A stretch of DNA of 64,000 nucleotides from positions 1,290,841-1,354,840 of the forward strand of contig NZ_JAMTCH010000003.1 in assembly GCF_024171735.1 (NCBI RefSeq), in the 5' to 3' direction. Each line of letters starts with the position of its first letter. The stretch's first letter is position 1. The notes below the pieces were generated by a model. It had not been told where the DNA came from. It saw nothing but the letters and a program-made list of their open reading frames with translations, and did no database searches. Shown in pieces: positions 57,630-64,000 of this stretch. Origin of the DNA: Prauserella alba. GTDB lineage: Bacteria; Actinomycetota; Actinomycetes; Mycobacteriales; Pseudonocardiaceae. Both the position numbers and the translations under genes were made by a program.

Positions 57630-59690
57630 GTGTCCAAGTTCGCCACCGCGACGAAACGGTTGCTGCTGGGCCGCCCCTTCCGGAGCGACCGCCTGGCCCG
57701 CACGCGGCTGCCGAAGCGCATCGCGTTGCCGGTCTTCGCCTCCGATCCGATGTCGAGTGTGGCCTACGCGCCGGAGGAGATTCTCCTCGTCCTCTCGATC
57801 GCCGGGACGTCGGCGTACGTCTACAGCCCGTGGGTCGGCCTCGTCATCGCGCTCGTCATGGCGGCGGTCGTCGCCTCCTACCGCCAGAACGTCCGTGCCT
57901 ACACCTCGGGCGGCGGCGATTACGAGGTCGCGACCGTCAACCACGGACCGAACTGGGGTCTCGGCGTGGCCTGCGCGCTGCTCGTCGACTACGTGCTCAC
58001 CGTCGCGGTGTCGATCTCCGCGGCGGCGGCGAACATCGGCTCGATCATCCCGTTCGTCGCCGAACACCAGGTGCTGTTCGCCGTCGGGGCGATCGTGCTG
58101 CTGGCGGCGGGGAACCTCCGCGGCGTGCGCGAGTCCGGCACGGCGTTCGCCATCCCGACCTACGCCTTCGTCGTGGGCATCCTCGCCATGATCGGGTGGG
58201 GCCTCGTCCGCACGCTGGTGCGCGGCGAGGACGTGCGTGCCGAGAGTGCCGGCTTCGAGCTGGCCACCGAGGGAGAGCACCTGGCGGGGCTGGCCTTCGT
58301 GTTCGTGGTGCTGCGGGCGTTCTCGACCGGCAGCGCCGCGCTGACCGGTGTCGAGTCGATCGCCAACGGGGTGCCGGCGTTCCGCAAACCGAAGGGCAAG
58401 AACGCGGCGACGACGCTGCTGCTCATGGGCGTGCTCGCGGTGACGATGTTCCTCGGGTTGCTGTTCCTGGCGAACGTCACCGGTGTGATCATGGCGGAGG
58501 ACCCGGCCACCCAGCTCATCGGCGCACCGGAGGGCTACGAACAGAAGACCCTCGTCGCGCAGCTGGCCGGGGCCGTGTTCGGCGGCTTCACCCCGGCGAT
58601 CTGGTACATCATCTTCTTCACCGGCCTGATCCTCGCTCTGGCCGCCAACACGGCGTTCAACGGCTTCCCGGTGCTGGCGTCGATCCTGGCGCAGGACCGG
58701 TTCCTGCCCCGGCAGCTCCACACTCGCGGCGACCGGCTGGCCTTCAGCAACGGCATCCTCTTTTTGGCGCTGCTGGCGATCGTGCTCGTCGCGGTGTTCG
58801 ACGCCGAGGTCACGCAGCTGATCCAGCTCTACATCGTCGGAGTGTTCGTCTCGTTCGTGCTCAGCCAGAGCGGCATGATCCGGCACTGGAACCGCAGGCT
58901 CGCCGTGGAGACCGACGAGGCCGCCCGCGTTCAGATGCGCCGGGCACAGCTGATCAACTCGTTCGGTCTGGTGATGACCGCGACCGTGCTGGTGATCGTG
59001 CTCGTGACGAAGTTCCTGGAGGGCGCGTGGATCTCGATCGTGGCGATGGCGGCGATCTACGTGCTGATGCGCGGTATCCGCCGTCACTACGACCACGTGG
59101 CCGAGGAGATCAAGGAGGTCGAGGGCGAGGAAGTGACGTTGCCCGCGCGCAACCACGCCATTGTGCTGGTCTCCCAGATCCACCGGCCGACGTTGCGTGC
59201 CCTGGCGTACGCGAAGGCCACGAAGCCGGACGTGCTCGAGGCCGTGACGGTCAACGTCGACGACATCGACACGCGCAAGCTCACCGACGACTGGAATCGC
59301 CGGAAGTTCACGGTTCCGCTGAAGGTCGTGGAATCGCCGTACCGGGAGATCACGCGGCCGGTGCTCGACTATGTCAAGCGGGTCCGCGGCGACAACCCGC
59401 GCAACGTCGTGACGATCTTCATCCCCGAGTACGTCGTCGGCCGCTGGTGGGAGCAGGTGCTGCACAACCAGAGCGCGCTGCGGCTGAAGACGCGGCTGCT
59501 GTTCCAGTCGCGGGTGATGGTGACGAGCGTGCCGTGGCAGCTGGAGTCGTCGAAGCGGGCGCACGGCTCCGACTCCGAGGGGCACCGTGCGGTCGCCGGG
59601 GACGTGCGGCGCGGCCTCACGGGCGGCGGGCAGGACGGAAACGGCGGCACCCGCCGGGACGGATCGCCTGCTGGGAAGGACGACCGGTGA
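57630..59690 (+). CDS. APC-superfamily transporter, KimA-like potassium importer
   Basis: A 686-residue membrane protein with about 12 helices (residues 35-500) and a C-terminal universal-stress-like cytoplasmic domain. Shared with Bacillus KimA (YdaO) are FASDPMSSVAYAPEEILLVL, SYRQNVRAYTSGGGDY, VDYVLTVAVSISAA, FSTGSAALTGVESIANGVPA, NTAFNGFPVLASILAQDRF and the tail LHNQSALRLKTRLLF. KimA is a K+/H+ symporter inhibited by c-di-AMP. Rv2690c is the mycobacterial counterpart. The GTG at 57630 is chosen by length; no clear ribosome site. It overlaps the next gene (GTGA). Confidence 0.87.
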   Translation: MSKFATATKRLLLGRPFRSDRLARTRLPKRIALPVFASDPMSSVAYAPEEILLVLSIAGTSAYVYSPWVGLVIALVMAAVVASYRQNVRAYTSGGGDYEVATVNHGPNWGLGVACALLVDYVLTVAVSISAAAANIGSIIPFVAEHQVLFAVGAIVLLAAGNLRGVRESGTAFAIPTYAFVVGILAMIGWGLVRTLVRGEDVRAESAGFELATEGEHLAGLAFVFVVLRAFSTGSAALTGVESIANGVPAFRKPKGKNAATTLLLMGVLAVTMFLGLLFLANVTGVIMAEDPATQLIGAPEGYEQKTLVAQLAGAVFGGFTPAIWYIIFFTGLILALAANTAFNGFPVLASILAQDRFLPRQLHTRGDRLAFSNGILFLALLAIVLVAVFDAEVTQLIQLYIVGVFVSFVLSQSGMIRHWNRRLAVETDEAARVQMRRAQLINSFGLVMTATVLVIVLVTKFLEGAWISIVAMAAIYVLMRGIRRHYDHVAEEIKEVEGEEVTLPARNHAIVLVSQIHRPTLRALAYAKATKPDVLEAVTVNVDDIDTRKLTDDWNRRKFTVPLKVVESPYREITRPVLDYVKRVRGDNPRNVVTIFIPEYVVGRWWEQVLHNQSALRLKTRLLFQSRVMVTSVPWQLESSKRAHGSDSEGHRAVAGDVRRGLTGGGQDGNGGTRRDGSPAGKDDR

Positions 59691-60874
59691 GCGGCGTCGA
59701 CTGGAACGGCAGGGAGTTCGACGTCACCGTGGGCGACGTCGCCCACGGCGGGCACTGTGTGGCCCGGGTCGACGGCCGGGTCGTGTTCGTCCGCCACGCG
59801 CTGCCGGGGGAACGGGTGCGGGTGCGCGTGACGGAGGACCGCGGCGGATCGTTCTGCCGCGGCGATGCCATCGCGGTGGCCGAGGCGTCCCCCGACCGGG
59901 TCGAGCCGCCGTGCCCGGTGGCGGGACCCGGCCTGTGCGGTGGGTGCGACTGGCAGCACGCCGCCCCGGCGGCGCAGCGTGCGCTGAAGGCGCGGGTGGT
60001 GGCCGAACAGCTGGAACGGCTGGCGGGTGTCACGTGGCCCGTCGACGTGGAGGCTCTGACCGACGCGCCGCTGCGCTGGCGCAGCCGGGTGCGATTCGTG
60101 ACCGGACGGGACGGCAGGCCCGGACTGCGGGCGCACCGGAGCCACGACGTGATCGCGCTGGAGGACTGCCCGATCACCCTCCAGGGGGCGGCCGAAACCG
60201 GCCTGGCACGCCGGGCCCGCCCCGGCACCGAGTTCGAGGTGGCCGAAGACGCGCGGGGCACCGTGCACCTGGCGGAGATCCGCCGCGGTGGCAGGCCGAA
60301 GCAGGTCTCGGGCGGGATCGCCGTGGAACACGCCGCCGGCCGCACCTGGCGGGTGGCGGCTCACGGCTTCTGGCAGGTGCACCCGGCTGCGGCGTCGACG
60401 TTGGCCGCCGTGGTGGCCGAGTGGGCCGCGGCTCCCACGGGTGGCCGGGTCTGGGACCTGTACGCGGGAGCGGGCCTGTTCGCCTCCGTGCTGGCCGACC
60501 AGGTCGGCGGGGACGGTTCGGTGCTGGCGATCGAGTCGGGCGACCGCGCCGTCCGCGACGGACAGTCCAATCTGTCCGATCTGCCCCAGGTGGAGTGGCG
60601 CTGCGGCACGGTCGAGCGGATCGTGTCCACAGTGGAGTCGGCAGCCGACGTCGTGGTGCTGGACCCACCGCGGAAAGGCGCGGGGCGCGGGGTCGTCGAC
60701 GCGATCGCGGGTGCGTCGCCCGCCCGCGTGGTGTACGTCGCCTGCGACCCGGCGGCGCTGGCGCGCGATGTCGCGACGTTGCAGGGGCACGGCTACCGGA
60801 TGACCGCCCTGCGCGCGTTCGACGCGTTTCCCATGACGCACCACGTCGAGTGCGTCGCGCTGCTCGAACGCTGA
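59687..60874 (+). CDS. TrmA/RumA-family tRNA/rRNA uracil-5 methyltransferase
   Basis: SAM-dependent RNA methyltransferase of 395 residues, homologue of Rv2689c. A TRAM-type OB domain occupies residues 1-70; a [4Fe-4S] cluster is suggested by Cys76, Cys84 and Cys87 (CPVAGPGLCGGC) and a Cys in ALEDCPI; the SAM motif is WDLYAGAGLFASVLAD; the catalytic Cys is in VYVACDPAALARD, and VVLDPPRKGAGRG is conserved. Start overlaps the transporter stop. Confidence 0.92.
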   Translation: MSGVDWNGREFDVTVGDVAHGGHCVARVDGRVVFVRHALPGERVRVRVTEDRGGSFCRGDAIAVAEASPDRVEPPCPVAGPGLCGGCDWQHAAPAAQRALKARVVAEQLERLAGVTWPVDVEALTDAPLRWRSRVRFVTGRDGRPGLRAHRSHDVIALEDCPITLQGAAETGLARRARPGTEFEVAEDARGTVHLAEIRRGGRPKQVSGGIAVEHAAGRTWRVAAHGFWQVHPAAASTLAAVVAEWAAAPTGGRVWDLYAGAGLFASVLADQVGGDGSVLAIESGDRAVRDGQSNLSDLPQVEWRCGTVERIVSTVESAADVVVLDPPRKGAGRGVVDAIAGASPARVVYVACDPAALARDVATLQGHGYRMTALRAFDAFPMTHHVECVALLER

Positions 60875-61053
60875 CGGTTCGCACGCCGCGCGGCCGGCCC
60901 GCCCCGAGCTTCGCGTGTGTATCTGCGGGTGGGACAGCCGGGTCCGCCGCATCGTGTGCCCGGGATGCGGGACGGCAGCGGTCGCTGGACGGGGCGACCC
61001 GATGGAGTTACACTCCGTGACGCTGCGTTACACGATGCGCATAGGGGGCTGCC

Positions 61054-62072
61054 ATGCCGTCCTACGATCCGGCCGACCGAGCCCGACGACGGTCCGCACG
61101 CGACCGTCTCAAACAGTCGTACGGTTCCGATTCCAACGTCAACGGGTTCGCTCTCGGACATCGTCGACGGGGTGGGCAGCGCGTCGACGAGTCGGTCGTC
61201 GTCGTGTACGTCTCCCGTAAGGATCCGCCGGAGCTCGTGCCGGCGGACCGGTTGCTCCCGGCGAGCGTCCCCGTCGACGGCATCGACGTGCCGGTCGACG
61301 TCGTCGAGGCGGGTCCTTCTACGCACTGGGCGTTCCGGGGGTCGGCGCCGGGGAGCCGGGGCCCGAGGTCCTCGAGCACACCGAGCGGGTCCGTCCGGTG
61401 CGCACCGGAGCGAGCATCGGCCACGTCGCCGTCTCCGCGGGCACGATGGGCTGCCTGGTGCGCGACGTCGCCGACGGTTCACGGCAGGTGCTGTCGAACA
61501 ACCACGTGCTGGCGAACACGAACGACGCCGAGGTGGGGGACCCGGTGGTGCAGCCGGGCCCCGCCGACGGCGGGAGCGAGGCCGACGACCGGGTCGCGAC
61601 GTTGACGCGCTGGGTGGACGTCGTCGAGGACGGCAATCGCGTCGACTGCGCGATCGCCGCTCCGACCGACGACGGGCTCGTGTCCGAAGAGGTGATGGAC
61701 GACCAGATGCCTCCGGTGTCACCGGAGCACCCCGCGGTCGGCCTGCTGTTCGCGGGCGACTGTTCGGGCCGGATCATCGGTTGCCGCATGTCCGCTGTCC
61801 TCGAGGAGCTCCACGTCGCGCTCGTGGCCGGCGACGATGCCGTGGCTGAGCCTGAGGAGGACATGGTCGTGGAGAAGGTGGGCCGGACCACCGAGTACAC
61901 CTCGTCGGTGATCGAGGACGACGACGCGGTCGTGATGGTGGGTTTCGGCGGGATCACCGCTGAGTTCGTCGACTGCTTCGCCGTACCGGAGTTCGGGCAC
62001 GCCGGCGATTCCGGCTCGGTCATCTGCGCCGGCGGCCGGGGTGACACGCGCACCGACAGCCGGTGCGGATGA
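61054..62072 (+). pseudogene. Trypsin-like serine protease family gene with a frameshift
   Basis: Two overlapping frames make one protein of about 339 residues. The first frame (from ATG 61054) gives the N-terminal part up to DVPVDVVEAGP. At 61312-61319 one base is missing, and the next frame continues FYALGVPGVGAG, then SIGHVAVSAGTMGCLVRD, the His region VLSNNHVLANTNDAE, Asp in NRVDCAIAAP and Ser in FGHAGDSGSVICAGG. The catalytic triad is complete, so the gene is otherwise well kept: the shift could be a recent mutation or a sequencing error. A second start in the new frame (61398) would lose the N-terminal 110 residues. Confidence 0.75.
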
Positions 62073-62082
62073 ACGTCGGTGG

Positions 62083-62138
62083 TCCCGGGCCCGGCGCGGA
62101 CGTCGCGGGAGCGGACGGACACTGCGCCGGGCCCGGGA
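62083..62138. terminator. Bidirectional hairpin terminator
   Basis: A perfect 15 bp inverted repeat (62083-62097 with 62124-62138) between the convergent protease and gntP genes. Confidence 0.72.
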
Positions 62139-62142
62139 GTGC

Positions 62143-63531
62143 CTAGCCGACGAGGAACAGGACGCCGGCGAGACCGAAGCCGACGAGGCCGATCGTGGTC
62201 TCCATGACCGTCCACGTCTTCAGCGTCGTCTTGGTGTCCATCTCGAAGAAGCGGCCGACCAGCCAGAAGCCCGAGTCGTTGACGTGGCTCGCCGTCACCG
62301 AACCGGCGGCGAGCGCCAGCACGATCGCGACGACCTCGATGCTCGAGAACGAACCGGTCATCACCAGTGGCTGCACCAGTCCCGCCGCGGTGGTCAGCGC
62401 GACGGTTGCCGAACCCTGCGCGATGCGCAGGACCGCGGCGATGACGTAGGCGGCCACGAACACCGGCATGCCCACCCCGTCGAGCGCGTCGGCGAGCGCC
62501 TCGCCGATGCCGCTGGCCTGCAGCACGGCTCCGAACATGCCGCCGGCGCCGGTGATGAGGATGATGGCGCACACCGGGCCGAGCGAGGAGTCGAGCAGCC
62601 GCTCGATCACGCCGCGGCTCCGGTCACGGCGGGTGCCGAGCACGTAGCTGGCGACGAACACGGTGACCAGCAGGGCGACCGGCGTCGAGCCGAGCACCAT
62701 CGCCACCTGCACCCAGCTCGCGTCGCCGTTGATCCAGCCGGCCTCGCCCGCGGTGTCGAGGCCGGTGTTGGCGAAGATCATCACGAGCGGGATGAGCAGC
62801 AGTCCCACGACGGTCGACGCCGGGGGCGGGTTCTGGTCCTGCTCGGTGGTGTCCGTTCCGCCGCGGAGGATCTCCGGCACGGGCAGTGCGATCCGCTTGC
62901 CGACCATCACGCCGTACAGGTAGCTGGTGATGTACCACGTCGGTACGGCGATGATCAGGCCGAACAGCAGCACCAGGCCGACGTCGGCGCCGAGCAGTCC
63001 GCTCGCGGCGACCGGGCCGGGGTGCGGCGGCACGTAGATGTGCATGACGGAGAAGGCGCCCGCGACGGGCAGTCCGTAGCGCAGCACGCCGCCGCCCAGC
63101 CGTCGTGCCACGGAGAACACGATCGGCAGCATCACGACGAGCCCGGCGTCGAAGAAGATCGGGAAGCCGAAGATCAGTGAGGCGACGCCGAGGGCGAGCG
63201 GGGCGCGTTTCTCCCCGAATCGGCGGATCATCGCGTCGGTCAGCGACTGTGCGCCGCCGCTGATCTCGAGCAGTCTGCCGAGCATCGCGCCGAGGCCGAC
63301 GAGCAGGGCCACGCTGGCGAGCGTGGACCCGAAACCGTCGGTGAGCGTGTCCATGACCGAGCCCGCGGGAATGCCCGCCGCGAAGGCCGTGGCGATGCTG
63401 ACCACGACCAGTGCGAGGAAGGCGTGCACGCGCAGCCCGATGATCAGTATCAGCAGGACCGCCACGGCGGCCCCGGCGATGCCCAGTAGTGGCCCTGCTC
63501 CGAGGGTCTGGGTCCACTCGTCGGTGTTCAT
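62143..63531 (-). CDS. gntP: Gluconate:H+ symporter GntP family
   Basis: Membrane transporter of 462 residues with about 12-14 helices. Typical GntP parts are LLVGLGAMLGRLLEISGGAQ, FGFPIFFDAGLVVMLPIVF, PHPGPVAASGLLGADVG, ITGAGGMFGAVLQASGIGEA and HVNDSGFWLVGRFFEM. It should import gluconate or a related aldonate. The ATG at 63531 has GGAG 5 bases upstream. It lies 35 bases after the gluconokinase gene, so the two form an uptake and activation operon. Confidence 0.93.
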   Translation of the reverse strand: MNTDEWTQTLGAGPLLGIAGAAVAVLLILIIGLRVHAFLALVVVSIATAFAAGIPAGSVMDTLTDGFGSTLASVALLVGLGAMLGRLLEISGGAQSLTDAMIRRFGEKRAPLALGVASLIFGFPIFFDAGLVVMLPIVFSVARRLGGGVLRYGLPVAGAFSVMHIYVPPHPGPVAASGLLGADVGLVLLFGLIIAVPTWYITSYLYGVMVGKRIALPVPEILRGGTDTTEQDQNPPPASTVVGLLLIPLVMIFANTGLDTAGEAGWINGDASWVQVAMVLGSTPVALLVTVFVASYVLGTRRDRSRGVIERLLDSSLGPVCAIILITGAGGMFGAVLQASGIGEALADALDGVGMPVFVAAYVIAAVLRIAQGSATVALTTAAGLVQPLVMTGSFSSIEVVAIVLALAAGSVTASHVNDSGFWLVGRFFEMDTKTTLKTWTVMETTIGLVGFGLAGVLFLVG

Positions 63532-63566
63532 ACCGGCTCCGTTTCCGACATCGTTGTCGTCGTTGT

Positions 63567-64000
63567 TCAGCCTGATGCGTTCGTGTCGTGCCCTGCGCCG
63601 GTGTGGCCGCCGGATCGGAGACCGAGACGGTCGAGTGCCGTGTCGGTGATCGCCTCGGGGGAGGTGGTCACGTCGAGTGCCACCCCGTCCTCGTCGGGGT
63701 CGAGGGGTTCCAGGTCGGCGAACTGGGACTCCAACAGCGCGGGGGGCATGAAGTGGCCGGACCGGCCGGAGAGCCTCCCGCCGACGGTGTCCGCCGAGCC
63801 GCGCAGGTGGACGAACCGCACACGGGAACCGGCTCGCCGGAGCACGTCGCGGTAGGTCCGTTTGAGCGCCGAGCACGTCACGATGACGCTTTCGCCGGCC
63901 GCGCCGCGCTCGTCGATCCACGCCCGTAGGGCTTCGAGCCACGGCATGCGGTCCGCGTCGGTGAGTGGGGTGCCGGCCGACATCTTCGCGATGTTGGCCT
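63567..64000 (-). CDS. gntK: Gluconokinase GntK, partial (5' end outside window)
   Basis: The last 143 or so residues of a shikimate-kinase-like gluconokinase that makes 6-phosphogluconate. Visible are PLTDADRMPWLEALRAWI, CSALKRTYRDVLR, FVHLRGSADTV, SGHFMPPALLESQFADLEPL, all typical of GntK. The P-loop and start lie beyond base 64000; the frame stays open to the edge (ANIAK before the first Met). Confidence 0.92.
   Translation of the reverse strand, partial: ANIAKMSAGTPLTDADRMPWLEALRAWIDERGAAGESVIVTCSALKRTYRDVLRRAGSRVRFVHLRGSADTVGGRLSGRSGHFMPPALLESQFADLEPLDPDEDGVALDVTTSPEAITDTALDRLGLRSGGHTGAGHDTNASG

Noticed and set aside
61312-61320. Programmed -1 ribosomal frameshift in the protease gene
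   Set aside because: The site is not a classic slippery heptamer and no strong downstream structure was evident. A mutation or sequencing error is simpler.

Overview
The window is very GC-rich with dense third-position G/C and many GTG starts. It carries a KstR-type steroid regulon and the housekeeping neighbourhood dut - suhB - ppgK - sigA - ceoB/ceoC in the order known from Mycobacterium tuberculosis Rv2689c-Rv2703. This points to a mycolic-acid-related or Pseudonocardiaceae actinobacterium. My best guess is the Amycolatopsis / Saccharomonospora / Prauserella group, an inference from protein resemblance only.

Left part (about 1-31 kb) is a sterol catabolism cluster. It holds the regulator kstR; side-chain genes (fadE34, the fadE28-fadE29-chsH2-chsH1-ltp2 operon, chsH3, fadA5, cyp125, ltp3-ltp4 with a DUF35 partner, fadD19, echA19 and a further acyl-CoA synthetase); and ring A/B genes (kshA, kshB, and hsaA-hsaD-hsaC-hsaB). 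CYP125 oxidises the terminal side-chain carbon and FadD19 activates the acid. The FadE, EchA, ChsH, FadA and Ltp proteins shorten the chain to the 17-ketosteroid. KshAB hydroxylates C9, and HsaAB, HsaC and HsaD open and cleave ring A. Ten copies of a TNNAACNNGTTNNA-like KstR box lie at the promoters. In five of them the last two bases (TA) also start a TANNNT -10 hexamer, and three of these genes look leaderless. No kstD, ring C/D genes or mce4 transporter genes are seen inside the window.

Middle part (about 26-46 kb) is mixed. It has two gene remnants joined head to head, a flavin oxidoreductase of the Rv1894c type, an amino acid permease, a lipoprotein, class I fumarase, sigB (with a candidate ECF-type promoter), dtd with a methyltransferase, pseudouridine catabolism (psuG-psuK), a YihY family membrane protein, a DEAD/DEAH helicase and a DMT exporter.

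Right part (about 46.7-61 kb) is conserved core: sigA, ppgK, suhB, cei, DUF4193, DUF3093, dut, DUF3710, an alpha/beta hydrolase, an OB-fold protein, DUF3159, the two TrkA/RCK proteins CeoC and CeoB, a KimA-like potassium transporter and a TrmA-family RNA methyltransferase. The window ends with a frameshifted trypsin-like protease gene and a gluconate uptake pair (gntP and a partial gntK).

Perfect GC-rich inverted repeats of 13-20 bp sit in most convergent gene junctions and probably act as bidirectional terminators. I saw no tRNA, rRNA, CRISPR array, insertion sequence or phage gene.
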